A stretch of 36,609 nt of DNA, taken from positions 1-36,609 of the forward strand of contig NZ_ATKM01000022.1 of NCBI RefSeq assembly GCF_000418555.1, written 5' to 3'. Made by a program: the position numbers and the translations under genes. Source of the DNA: Pseudomonas sp. P818 (lineage in GTDB: Bacteria > Pseudomonadota > Gammaproteobacteria > Pseudomonadales > Pseudomonadaceae). The notes beneath the pieces were generated by a model that was not told the DNA's origin, did not search any database, and worked only from the letters and a program-made list of their open reading frames with translations. Position 1 is the stretch's first letter. The number at the start of each line of letters is the position of its first letter. Shown in pieces: positions 1 to 7,311 of this stretch.

Positions 1-727
1 GAGCCCTGCCGCCGGCAGCGACCACGCCGACGCGCTTGGCGCCGATGAAGCCCTTGCTGGTTTCCACGCCGATCACCGCACCGTTTTCCTTGCGGAAGCC
101 GATCACTTCGGTCTGTTGAATCAGGTCGACGCCCAGGGCGTCGGCGGCACGGGCGAAGCCCCAGGCCACGGCGTCGTGACGGGCCACGCCGCCACGGCGC
201 TGCAGCGAGGCGCCGAGAATCGGGTAACGGGTGTTCTTCGAGCAATCCAGGTAGGGGATCATCTCCGCCACCTGCTTGGCGTCCACCACCTCGCCGTCGA
301 TACCGTTGAGGCGGTTGGCGCTGACGCGGCGCTCGATGTCGCGCATGTCCTGCAGGGTGTGGCCGAGGTTGAACACGCCACGCTGGGAGAACATGACGTT
401 GTAGTTCAGGTCCTGCGACAGACCTTCCCACAGCTTCATCGCATGCTCGTACAGGTGCGCGGACTCGTCCCACAGGTAGTTGGAACGCACGATGGTGGTG
501 TTGCGCGCGGTATTGCCGCCGCCCAACCAGCCCTTCTCGACCACGGCGACGTTCTTCACGCCGAACTCCTTGGCCAGGTAATAGGCCGTGGCCAGGCCGT
601 GGCCGCCACCGCCGACGATGACCACGTCGTAAACCGGCTTGGGCGTTGGATTACGCCACATGCGCTGCCAGTTCTCATGATGGCTGAACGAGTGCTTGAA
701 CAGGCCGAAGCCGGAATAACGTTGCAT
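1..727 (-). CDS. soxB: Sarcosine oxidase beta subunit, N-terminal part (runs off window)
   Basis: This is the flavoprotein beta subunit of heterotetrameric sarcosine oxidase, which oxidatively demethylates sarcosine to glycine in the last demethylation step of glycine betaine breakdown. About 242 residues are visible and the gene continues past base 1. The protein opens MQRYSGFGLFKHSF. A dinucleotide-binding motif VVIVGGGGHG follows at about residues 34-43, as in DAO-type FAD oxidases, and GGGNTARNTT lies further on. Two in-frame ATGs exist (733 and 727). The GGAG at 735-738 is one base from the first and seven from the second, so 727 is chosen. It follows glyA in the same direction with a 66-bp gap, matching the glyA1-soxBDAG order of P. 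aeruginosa. The remaining sox genes would lie outside the window. Confidence 0.93.
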   Translation of the reverse strand, partial: MQRYSGFGLFKHSFSHHENWQRMWRNPTPKPVYDVVIVGGGGHGLATAYYLAKEFGVKNVAVVEKGWLGGGNTARNTTIVRSNYLWDESAHLYEHAMKLWEGLSQDLNYNVMFSQRGVFNLGHTLQDMRDIERRVSANRLNGIDGEVVDAKQVAEMIPYLDCSKNTRYPILGASLQRRGGVARHDAVAWGFARAADALGVDLIQQTEVIGFRKENGAVIGVETSKGFIGAKRVGVVAAGGRA

Positions 728-750
728 GGGCATGCTCCAGGGTTCTACTG

Positions 751-775
751 CCCTCTCGCGACTGCGCGAGAGGGG
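751..775 (-). other. Stable hairpin between glyA and soxB
   Basis: A perfect 10-bp inverted repeat, CCCTCTCGCG and CGCGAGAGGG, with a 4-base loop lies in the 66-bp glyA-soxB gap. No T-run follows it in the transcription direction, so it does not look like a full terminator. It may lower read-through or protect the glyA part of the mRNA. Confidence 0.6.
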
Positions 776-793
776 CCGAGAGAGAGGGTTGGC

Positions 794-2047
794 TTAGCGA
801 TAGACCGGGTAATCCGCGCACAGCCCGGCCACCAGCTTGGCCACCTGCGCCTCGACATCGGCATCGCCGAGGTGGTCGAGGATGTCGCAGATCCAGCCAG
901 CCAGCGCTTGGCACTGGGCGACCTTGAAGCCACGGGTGGTGACGGCAGGGGTACCGATACGGATACCGGAGGTCACGAACGGCGACTGCGGATCGTTCGG
1001 CACGGCGTTCTTGTTCACGGTAATGCCGGCGCGACCCAGGGCAGCATCGGCTTCCTTACCGGTCAGGCCCTGCTTGATCAGGCTGAGCAGGAACAGATGG
1101 TTGTCGGTGCCACCGGAAACCACCTCGTAGCCGCGCTCGACGAAGACCTTGGCCATGGCCTGGGCGTTGTCGATCACCTGCTGCTGGTAAGCCTTGAACT
1201 CAGGCTCCATGGCTTCCTTGAAGCACACGGCCTTGGCGGCGATGACGTGCATCAGCGGGCCGCCCTGGGCACCCGGGAACACGGCGGAGTTGAGCTTCTT
1301 CTCGATCTCTTCGTTGGCCTTGGCCAGGATCAGACCGCCACGCGGACCGCGCAGGGTCTTGTGGGTGGTGGTGGTGACCACGTCGGCGAAGGGAATCGGG
1401 TTCGGATACAGGCCAGCGGCAACCAGACCGGCAACGTGGGCCATGTCGACGAACAGCAGCGCGCCAACCTTGTCGGCGATGGCCCGGAAACGCGGGAAAT
1501 CCAGGATTTTGGAGTAGGCAGAGAAGCCGGCGACGATCATCTTCGGTTTGTGCTCGACAGCCAGGCGCTCGACCTCGTCGTAGTCGATCAGGCCGGTGGC
1601 AGGGTTCAGACCATACTGCACGGCGTTATACAGCTTGCCCGAGGAGGACACCTTGGCGCCGTGGGTCAGGTGGCCGCCGTGGGCCAGGCTCATGCCGAGA
1701 ATGGTGTCGCCGGCATTGAGCAGGGCCAGGTACACGGCGCTGTTGGCGGACGAGCCGGAGTGCGGCTGAACGTTGGCGAAGTCGGCGCCGAACAGCTGCT
1801 TGGCGCGATCGATGGCAAGCTGCTCGACCTTGTCGACGTACTCGCAACCACCGTAATAACGCTTGCCCGGGTAGCCTTCGGCGTATTTGTTGGTCAGGCC
1901 GCTGCCCTGCGCTTCCATCACACGCTGGCTGCAGTAGTTCTCCGAGGCGATCAGCTCGATGTGCTCTTCCTGACGGCGTTCTTCCTGATCGATCGCCGCG
2001 AGCAACTCGTCGTCGTAACCCTGAATCTGATCTTGTTTGCTGAACAT
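794..2047 (-). CDS. glyA: Serine hydroxymethyltransferase
   Basis: This 417-residue PLP enzyme interconverts serine and glycine with transfer of the one-carbon unit to tetrahydrofolate. The family is very clear: ELIASENYCS at 31-40, GGCEYVD at 66-72, and the PLP lysine is K230 in VVTTTTHKTLRGPRGG. The length is normal. The start follows a GGAG in the reverse complement of 2053-2062. Its position upstream of soxB and close to gbcAB marks it as the catabolic copy (glyA1-type in P. aeruginosa), which disposes of glycine and the formaldehyde/C1 units released by betaine demethylation. Pseudomonads usually have further glyA copies elsewhere, which cannot be seen here. Likely controlled by the repeated elements at 2173-2220. 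Confidence 0.97.
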   Translation of the reverse strand: MFSKQDQIQGYDDELLAAIDQEERRQEEHIELIASENYCSQRVMEAQGSGLTNKYAEGYPGKRYYGGCEYVDKVEQLAIDRAKQLFGADFANVQPHSGSSANSAVYLALLNAGDTILGMSLAHGGHLTHGAKVSSSGKLYNAVQYGLNPATGLIDYDEVERLAVEHKPKMIVAGFSAYSKILDFPRFRAIADKVGALLFVDMAHVAGLVAAGLYPNPIPFADVVTTTTHKTLRGPRGGLILAKANEEIEKKLNSAVFPGAQGGPLMHVIAAKAVCFKEAMEPEFKAYQQQVIDNAQAMAKVFVERGYEVVSGGTDNHLFLLSLIKQGLTGKEADAALGRAGITVNKNAVPNDPQSPFVTSGIRIGTPAVTTRGFKVAQCQALAGWICDILDHLGDADVEAQVAKLVAGLCADYPVYR

Positions 2048-2172
2048 CTCGACTCTCCTGCAGCGCCTGTAGGCGGCGGTCTTGGACTAACGGGCCGGCA
2101 AGGCCCTGTGCAGCGATGGTAGGGCCGGCCCTGCCCGCCCAAATGCCTGCCAACGCCGTGAGAGCATTTGTT

Positions 2173-2220
2173 TGCGACATGCTCCTGTCGCAATCAGGCG
2201 CGTCGATATGAGCCTGTCGT
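2173..2220 (-). promoter_or_regulatory. Putative operator pair upstream of glyA
   Basis: Bases 2173-2192 form a perfect 7-bp inverted repeat, TGCGACA and TGTCGCA, around a 6-base centre. A degenerate copy lies at 2202-2220 (13 of 19 matching), 29 bp away. Read toward glyA the first copy contains GCGACA-N3-GCATG, which recurs upstream of gbcA (5617-5630). The position, about 130 bp before the glyA start, suits an activator site. In P. aeruginosa the AraC-family regulators GbdR and SouR control these genes; which of them binds here is not known from the sequence. Confidence 0.5.
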
Positions 2221-2247
2221 TTTGCTCACAAATCGCGGGGATCAAAC

Positions 2248-2679
2248 TGTGGATAAACCGTACATAACGGCCGCCAGACGAGACGCCGCAAGGCTTTCCG
2301 AGACATGAGCATTTCCTGATCGATATCAATCAGTTAGCAACCACAAGAGATACACAGAAACCGTGGACCAGCCTGTGGAAAAGCTGTAGATCGATATCTG
2401 CAGGGCTTGCTGGCTCTCGACCGGGCGTCAGAGGTCGATATCTGCACACGACTGCGACGCGCGAGGCTTATCCACCAGCGACAGGTCCATGAGACGTACA
2501 ACGGCTGGGGATATACACAGAAGTTGTGGATGAAAGTGTGCATAGCCTGTTCGGCACAGGCGCAACGACAGCGCTGCCGCGGCCTTCCGGGAAGAGTCTA
2601 AAAATCGAACAGGATCAATAAGATAGGTCCAGCTTGTGCACAAATACTGTGGGCGGGGCTGTGCGCTGGCTGTGGAAAT
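2248..2679. other. DnaA-box-like cluster with an IHF-consensus site in the glyA upstream gap
   Basis: The gap 2048-2741 has no convincing gene. It contains a perfect DnaA box on the minus strand (TGTGGATAA, 2248-2256). Close variants are TGTGGAAAA (2374-2382), TTATCCACC (2468-2476), ATATACACA (2511-2519), TGTGGATGA (2525-2533) and TGTGGAAAT (2671-2679). A 17-bp composite, TACACAGAA-N3-GTGGA, occurs twice (2351-2367, 2514-2530). TATCAATCAGTTA at 2324-2336 fits the IHF consensus WATCAANNNNTTR exactly. TCGATATCTGCA is repeated at 2391-2402 and 2435-2446. Seen: the motifs. Inferred: possible DnaA/IHF binding as in datA or DARS loci of E. coli. Confidence 0.45.
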
Positions 2680-2741
2680 GCGTCGCCAGGCCAGAGCCCA
2701 TGGGGCTCCGACCTGGATGCGCACTAATCACTCAACAGGCG

Positions 2742-3041
2742 TTACGGCTTGAGCTTGCCGCTGCAGCTGCTGGACGCATTCACCAGACGCTGCTGCATGG
2801 CAGGATCGGGAGGCGATTGGCGGGTCATGGCCTGCAGCTCAGCCTCGCTGAACTCTTCACTGACCTTGGTTGCGGCGCAGTCGCAATAAGCTCGCAATTG
2901 GGGCTCCTCATATCCCGCCGGCGCCCCAGCGATGCACTGCTGAACGAACTCGGTCTTGGCGTTATCCGACCACTCGGCAGCGGAAACGGGCAGCGCCACA
3001 GCCAGCGGCAGGGCAAGGGCGAGCAGGTGACGATAAGTCAT
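2742..3041 (-). CDS. Small exported Cys-containing protein of unknown function
   Basis: A 99-residue protein of no function I recognise. The first 21 residues form a clear signal peptide (basic MTYRH, hydrophobic LLALALPLAVALP, cleavage near VSA-A), so the product is probably periplasmic. The mature part has an early Cys (QQCIAG), a YCDCAATKV motif and a late SSSC, giving four cysteines that could form two disulfides or bind metal. The start at 3041 is set by AAGGAG seven bases upstream; a longer reading from 3113 lacks a signal peptide at its N-terminus. It lies divergent from ltaE and upstream of glyA, a position where P. aeruginosa also has a hypothetical gene (near PA5414). A link to betaine catabolism is only positional. 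Confidence 0.75.
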   Translation of the reverse strand: MTYRHLLALALPLAVALPVSAAEWSDNAKTEFVQQCIAGAPAGYEEPQLRAYCDCAATKVSEEFSEAELQAMTRQSPPDPAMQQRLVNASSSCSGKLKP

Positions 3042-3136
3042 ATGACACTCCTTCTCTTGATTGCGAAGGGCGGATCGAGTGCCGCCCTCTGGTAGGTGTG
3101 AACCCCATGGCAAGCCTCAAGTTCCATCTCCAAGCC

Positions 3137-3156
3137 GAACGGCCGTTCGCGAACGG
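3137..3156. promoter_or_regulatory. Nested palindromes in the ltaE divergent promoter region
   Basis: GAACGGCCGTTC (3137-3148) and CCGTTCGCGAACGG (3143-3156) are perfect palindromes that share a half-site. This gives three alternating copies of the (C)CGAACGG half-site. They lie about 125 bp before the ltaE start and 100 bp before the small exported protein gene. The symmetry suggests a dimeric repressor operator; the regulator is not identifiable. Confidence 0.4.
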
Positions 3157-3280
3157 ACCGGGCAGTACGCATCAGCGCAACAACTCGTCGCCGCTGCGGA
3201 CGCCTGGAGCGGGGCCTAGAGAGTAAAGTTGACGCTTTGCCGGCAGACCTGCCGACAGGTTTTTCAGAAGGAACGCATCC

Positions 3281-4321
3281 ATGCCCGACAATGCCCAGCA
3301 ATTCGCCAGCGACAACTATTCCGGCATCTGTCCCGAAGCCTGGGCCGCCATGGCCGAGGCCAATCAAGGCCACCAGCGCGCCTACGGCGATGACGAATGG
3401 ACGGCACGCGCCGCCGATCACTTCCGCCGCCTGTTCGAGACCGACTGCGAAGTGTTCTTCGCCTTCAACGGCACCGCCGCCAACTCCCTGGCCCTGGCCT
3501 CGCTGTGCCAGAGCTACCACAGCGTGATCTGCTCGGAGACCGCTCACGTCGAAACCGACGAGTGCGGCGCGCCGGAGTTCTTCTCCAACGGCTCCAAGCT
3601 GCTGCTGGCCAGGACCGAGAACGGCAAGCTGACGCCGCAGGCGATCCGCGAAATCGCCCTCAAGCGCCAGGACATCCACTATCCAAAACCGCGGGTGGTC
3701 ACTCTCACCCAGACCACCGAAGTCGGCACCGTGTATCGCCCGGAAGAAGTCCGCGCCATCAGCCAGGTCTGCAAGGAGCTCAATCTCAACCTGCACATGG
3801 ACGGCGCGCGCTTCTCCAATGCCTGCGCCTTCCTGGGCTGCAGCCCGGCGGAGCTGACCTGGAAGGCCGGTGTCGATGTGCTGTGCTTCGGCGGCACCAA
3901 GAACGGCATGGCGGTGGGCGAGGCGATCATCTTCTTCAACAAGGCGCTGGCCGAGGACTTCGACTATCGCTGCAAGCAGGCCGGCCAGCTGGCCTCGAAG
4001 ATGCGCTACCTGTCGGCGCCCTGGGTGGGCATCCTGCAGGATGATGCCTGGCTCAAGTACGCCAACCACGCCAACCGCTGCGCGCAGCTGCTGGCATCAC
4101 TGGTGGAAGACGTACCCGGTGTCAGCCTGATGTTCCCGGTGGAGGCCAACGGTGTATTCCTGCAACTGTCGGAGCCGGCCATCGCCGCCCTCACCGCCCG
4201 CGGCTGGCGTTTCTACACCTTCATTGGCGCCGGTGGCGCGCGCTTCATGTGCTCGTGGGATACCGACGAAGCGCGTGTACGTCAGTTGGCCGCCGACATC
4301 CGCGAAGTGATGAGCGCCTGA
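3281..4321 (+). CDS. ltaE: Low-specificity L-threonine aldolase
   Basis: A 346-residue PLP enzyme of the beta-eliminating lyase/threonine aldolase family that cleaves L-threonine and related beta-hydroxy amino acids to glycine and an aldehyde. Evidence includes FNGTAANSLAL at 62-72 (cofactor phosphate region), LHMDGARFSNA at 171-181, and the PLP lysine K207 in CFGGTKNGMAVGE. The length is typical. The start follows AGAAGGAA nine bases upstream. It lies between glyA and gbcB as in P. aeruginosa (ltaA there), so glycine made from threonine joins glycine from sarcosine at GlyA. It is divergent from the small exported gene. Cytosolic; transcript end probably near the hairpin at 4329-4352. Confidence 0.94.
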   Translation: MPDNAQQFASDNYSGICPEAWAAMAEANQGHQRAYGDDEWTARAADHFRRLFETDCEVFFAFNGTAANSLALASLCQSYHSVICSETAHVETDECGAPEFFSNGSKLLLARTENGKLTPQAIREIALKRQDIHYPKPRVVTLTQTTEVGTVYRPEEVRAISQVCKELNLNLHMDGARFSNACAFLGCSPAELTWKAGVDVLCFGGTKNGMAVGEAIIFFNKALAEDFDYRCKQAGQLASKMRYLSAPWVGILQDDAWLKYANHANRCAQLLASLVEDVPGVSLMFPVEANGVFLQLSEPAIAALTARGWRFYTFIGAGGARFMCSWDTDEARVRQLAADIREVMSA

Positions 4322-4328
4322 AAACGAC

Positions 4329-4352
4329 AGAAGCCCCACAAGTGGAGCTTCT
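4329..4352 (+). terminator. Weak terminator-like hairpin after ltaE
   Basis: AGAAGC and GCTTCT flank an inner CCAC/GTGG pair, forming a stem of about ten pairs with one mismatch and a two-base loop, eight bases after the ltaE stop. No T-run follows, so termination efficiency is uncertain. Confidence 0.5.
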
Positions 4353-4358
4353 GACTAA

Positions 4359-4412
4359 GTAGCCCGGATGCAATCCGGGGAGGTCGATCAGTTGCCCCGG
4401 ATATCATCCGGG
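4359..4412. repeat. REP-like element (CCCGGAT family), two hairpins
   Basis: Two consecutive small palindromes, CCCGGATGCAATCCGGG (4362-4378) and CCCCGGATATCATCCGGG (4395-4412), fill the gap between the convergent ltaE and gbcB. The first, 23 bases with flanks (4359-4381), recurs inverted at 17685-17707 with a single mismatch, which shows a dispersed family. Confidence 0.7.
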
Positions 4413-4431
4413 CCACGAATCTTCGCGGCGA

Positions 4432-5535
4432 TCAATAATCGATCGCCACGTCTCCTTTCGGCACGCTGCAGCACGACAGGATGTAGCCTTCGGCCACGTC
4501 CTCGTCGGTGATGCCGCCGTTGTGCTCCATGTCCACTTCGCCCGCCGTCTTCATCACCTTGCAGGTACCGCAGATGCCCATACCGCAGGCCTTGGGGATA
4601 TGCAGGCCGAGCTTGGCGGCAGCGGCATGCACGGTCTCGCCGGGCGCCACGCGGATGCTCTTGCCGGTGCCGGTGAACTCCACCTGATGCAGCTCGCCAA
4701 CCGGTACTTCCGGAGCCTCGGCGGCTTCGGCAGCCAGCTCCTTGACCTCGGCGCGAATCTCCGGCGGCGTCGGGCCGAAGGCCTCCTCGTGGTAACGGCT
4801 CATGTCGTAGCCGGCTGCCTCGAGCAGACGCTTGACCGCGCTCATGTAGGGAGTCGGGCCGCAGCAGAAGATCTCGCGCTCGAGGAAGTCCGGCGCAATC
4901 AGCTCCAGCATCGGCTTGTTCAGATAACCGCGATAGCCAGCCCAGGCCTCGCCCAGACCATGCTTCTCGCAGATCACGTGCAGACTGAAGTTGTTGATGC
5001 GCGCGGCCATATGCTCCAGCTCACGCTGGTAGATGATGTCCTTCGGCGAACGGGCGCTGTGCACGAAGACCATATCGACATTGGCATTGGTATCGTAGAA
5101 CCAGCGCGCCATCGACATCACCGGAGTGATACCGACGCCGCCGGAGAGATACAGCACCTTTTCTGAAGGGAAGTCGATGGCGTTGAACAGCCCGACCGGA
5201 CCGTGCACCGGCACCTCATCACCCACCTTGAGGTTGTCATGCAACCAGTTCGATACCTTGCCGCCCGGCACCCGCTTGATGGTGATGGAGAAGCTGTAGG
5301 GCACCGAAGGCGAGCTGGAAATGGTGTACGAACGCATGATCGGCTGTCCGTCGATCTCCAGCTCCAGGGTGACGAACTGGCCCGGCTTGAAGAAGAACAG
5401 CACCGGCTGGTCCGCCATGAAACAGAAGGTGCGCACATCCCAGGTTTCCTGGATCACCTTGACGCAACGCACCAGATGGCGGCCATTGGTCCAGGTCTGA
5501 GTGGTAACCGGGTTGAGGAAGGCGTTGGTGGTCAT
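4432..5535 (-). CDS. gbcB: Glycine betaine demethylase, reductase subunit
   Basis: A 367-residue flavin/iron-sulfur reductase that passes electrons from NAD(P)H to the Rieske oxygenase GbcA for demethylation of glycine betaine to dimethylglycine. Order: FAD-binding barrel with RSYTIS at 68-73, NAD-binding domain with GGVGITP at 132-138 and CCGPTPYM, then a long acidic/alanine linker. Last is a plant-type 2Fe-2S ferredoxin domain with C317, C322, C325 and a last ligand at C355 or C356. The frame opens upstream at a GTG (5544), but GGAG at 5544-5547 is eight bases before the ATG at 5535, so that start is chosen. It is divergent from gbcA across a 315-bp regulatory gap and convergent with ltaE. 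Confidence 0.93.
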   Translation of the reverse strand: MTTNAFLNPVTTQTWTNGRHLVRCVKVIQETWDVRTFCFMADQPVLFFFKPGQFVTLELEIDGQPIMRSYTISSSPSVPYSFSITIKRVPGGKVSNWLHDNLKVGDEVPVHGPVGLFNAIDFPSEKVLYLSGGVGITPVMSMARWFYDTNANVDMVFVHSARSPKDIIYQRELEHMAARINNFSLHVICEKHGLGEAWAGYRGYLNKPMLELIAPDFLEREIFCCGPTPYMSAVKRLLEAAGYDMSRYHEEAFGPTPPEIRAEVKELAAEAAEAPEVPVGELHQVEFTGTGKSIRVAPGETVHAAAAKLGLHIPKACGMGICGTCKVMKTAGEVDMEHNGGITDEDVAEGYILSCCSVPKGDVAIDY

Positions 5536-5615
5536 GAACAGCACTCCACATGGCCGGATATCGGCCTACTATGCGGCGGATTGTGCGAAAGGCCGCCGGA
5601 CCTCATTTATCTACC

Positions 5616-5642
5616 TGCGACATCCGCATGCTTATCGCGACC
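5616..5642 (+). promoter_or_regulatory. Putative activator site between gbcB and gbcA
   Basis: TGCGACA (5616-5622) is followed by a second GCGAC at 5637-5641, a spacing of 20 bp or two helical turns, as expected for direct half-sites of an AraC-type activator. GCGACATCCGCATG at 5617-5630 matches the GCGACA-N3-GCATG element found upstream of glyA. In P. aeruginosa GbdR activates gbcAB; that this is the GbdR site is inference. The rest of the gap 5536-5850 shows no clear promoter consensus. Confidence 0.45.
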
Positions 5643-5850
5643 TGCCTGATGGCACGGGGCCTGGCGCGTCGGAAACAAATTCAGCCATGTCGCCCATGGA
5701 TAAGGTTTGCCCGTGCGCCGGCTCCACACTCCGCCTCACCAAGCATGTACGCCCTTTGCAGGCGGCAGCGATTGATCGACACCTTGCGGCACATACCGTA
5801 TCAGCCACTTTTTTCGGCAGGCGCGCCGCGCCCGCCACTGAGGAGCCAAC

Positions 5851-7143
5851 ATGGACTGCACCCAAAACCTGAGCCTGGGCGACCCGCTAGAGCCCGTCCG
5901 CAAGGCCACTGCCCAGATGCTGCACGAGCGCGACCACACCTTCTCGCTGCCGCAGCCCTTCTATAACGACGAGCGCCTGTTCCAGGTCGACATGCAGGAG
6001 ATCTTCCACAAGGAGTGGCTGATCGCCGGCATGACCTGCGAGATCCCGGCCAAGGGCAATTTCCTGACCGTACAGATCGGCGACAACCCGATCATCGTCA
6101 TCCGCGGCGCCGAAGGTCAGATCCATGCCTTCCACAACGTCTGCCGCCACCGCGGTTCGCGCCTTTGCGTCAGCGATAAGGGCAAGGTCGCCAAACTGGT
6201 GTGCCCGTACCACCAGTGGACCTACGAGCTGGACGGTCGCCTGCTGTTCGCCGGTACCGAGATGGGTGACAACTTCAAGCTGTCCGACTACAACCTCAAG
6301 CCGGTCAACTGCAAGACCGCTGGCGGCTTCATCTTCATCAGCCTGGCGGACAACCCGCCGGCCATCGACGAGTTCCTGAGCACCCTGGCTCACTACATGG
6401 AACCGTACGACATGGAGAACACCAAGGTCGCCGTGCAGAGCACCATGCGCGAGCAGGCGAACTGGAAGCTGGTGATCGAGAACAACCGCGAGTGCTACCA
6501 CTGCAACGGTTCGCACCCGGAGCTGCTCAACACCCTGCTGGAATGGGACGACGTCACCGACCCGCGCGCCAGCCAGGCGTTCAAGGACCAGGTCGCCGAG
6601 TGCACCACCCGCTGGGACAAGGACAACATCCCCTACGCCCACGCCAGCTTCGGTCTGCGCAACCGCATCGTGCGCATGCCGCTGCTCAAGGGCACCGTCT
6701 CCATGACCATGGACGGCAAGCAGGGCTGCAAGAAGCTGATGGGCCGCATCACCGACCCGGACCTGGGTTCGATGCGCATCCTGCACCTGCCGCACTCGTG
6801 GAACCACTGCATGGGCGACCACATGATCAACTTCACCGTGTGGCCGATCAGCGCCCAGGAGTCGATCGTCATCACCAAGTGGCTGGTGCACAAGGACGCG
6901 GTCGAAGGCGTCGACTACGACGTGGCTCGCCTGCGCGAAGTCTGGGACGCCACCAACGACCAGGATCGCCGTCTGGGCGAGGAAAACCAGCGCGGCATCA
7001 ACTCCACCGCCTACCAGCCAGGCCCGTACTCCAAGACCTACGAGTTCGGCGTGATCAACTTCCTCGACTGGTACAGCGAGCGCATGCTCAACAACCTCGA
7101 CGACACCCCGGCGCAAAACCTGCGTCAGGTGGCAGGCGAGTGA
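5851..7143 (+). CDS. gbcA: Glycine betaine demethylase, Rieske oxygenase subunit
   Basis: A 430-residue Rieske non-haem iron oxygenase that removes one methyl group of glycine betaine as formaldehyde, giving dimethylglycine. The Rieske 2Fe-2S ligands are C98, H100, C118 and H121 (CRHRG and CPYHQW). The mononuclear iron site is in NNRECYHCNGSHPEL, with H217 and H222. The length fits the family. The start is supported by GAGGAG-type spacing (CTGAGGAGCCAAC before ATG). It is divergent from its reductase gbcB, with a strong terminator 84 bases after the stop. Codon use is extremely biased to C/G third positions, which suggests high expression. A tiny open frame overlaps its stop (7143-7217). Confidence 0.96.
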   Translation: MDCTQNLSLGDPLEPVRKATAQMLHERDHTFSLPQPFYNDERLFQVDMQEIFHKEWLIAGMTCEIPAKGNFLTVQIGDNPIIVIRGAEGQIHAFHNVCRHRGSRLCVSDKGKVAKLVCPYHQWTYELDGRLLFAGTEMGDNFKLSDYNLKPVNCKTAGGFIFISLADNPPAIDEFLSTLAHYMEPYDMENTKVAVQSTMREQANWKLVIENNRECYHCNGSHPELLNTLLEWDDVTDPRASQAFKDQVAECTTRWDKDNIPYAHASFGLRNRIVRMPLLKGTVSMTMDGKQGCKKLMGRITDPDLGSMRILHLPHSWNHCMGDHMINFTVWPISAQESIVITKWLVHKDAVEGVDYDVARLREVWDATNDQDRRLGEENQRGINSTAYQPGPYSKTYEFGVINFLDWYSERMLNNLDDTPAQNLRQVAGE

Positions 7144-7217
7144 TGACCCTCAGCCTGCTGGTGCTGATCGGGTTGACTACCTACGGGCTGCTGGCCTGTA
7201 GACCGCAGCGAGGCTGA
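7143..7217 (+). CDS. Possible 24-residue hydrophobic peptide coupled to gbcA
   Basis: An ATG overlaps the gbcA stop by one base (TGATG) and opens a 24-codon frame that ends ten bases before the terminator stem. The product has a hydrophobic stretch (LSLLVLIGLTTYGLLAC) long enough for one membrane segment and a basic tail (RPQRG). AGGCGAG lies just upstream, and the stop/start overlap would allow translational coupling. Nothing at protein level shows it is made, and I recognise no family. Confidence 0.35.
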   Translation: MTLSLLVLIGLTTYGLLACRPQRG

Positions 7218-7226
7218 TGTAGAAAA

Positions 7227-7260
7227 GCTCCGGTGTTCGCAAGAACACCGGAGCTTCGTT
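7227..7260 (+). terminator. Rho-independent terminator after gbcA
   Basis: A perfect 12-bp stem, GCTCCGGTGTTC and GAACACCGGAGC, with a GCAA tetraloop is preceded by AAAA and followed by TTCGTT. It closes the gbcA transcript and is symmetrical enough to serve the opposing gene at 7312-8067. Confidence 0.88.
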
Positions 7261-7311
7261 GTGCAATAACACAGGCATCCAGCGGATGCCCAGAGCCACG
7301 CAGGCCACATC

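Noticed and set aside
731..733. Upstream ATG as soxB start
   Set aside because: It is one base from the GGAG; the next ATG (725-727) has normal spacing and matches the known N-terminus.
116..2122. Long open frame (668 codons) on the plus strand across soxB and glyA
   Set aside because: It is antisense to clear glyA and soxB, and the product is of low complexity (Val/Gly/His/Asp-rich), as expected for a high-GC shadow frame.
2173..2192. Inverted repeat TGCGACA/TGTCGCA as a glyA terminator or riboswitch stem
   Set aside because: It lies 126 bases upstream of glyA, has no T-run, and its sequence recurs upstream of gbcA, which suits a protein site better. No glycine riboswitch core was seen.
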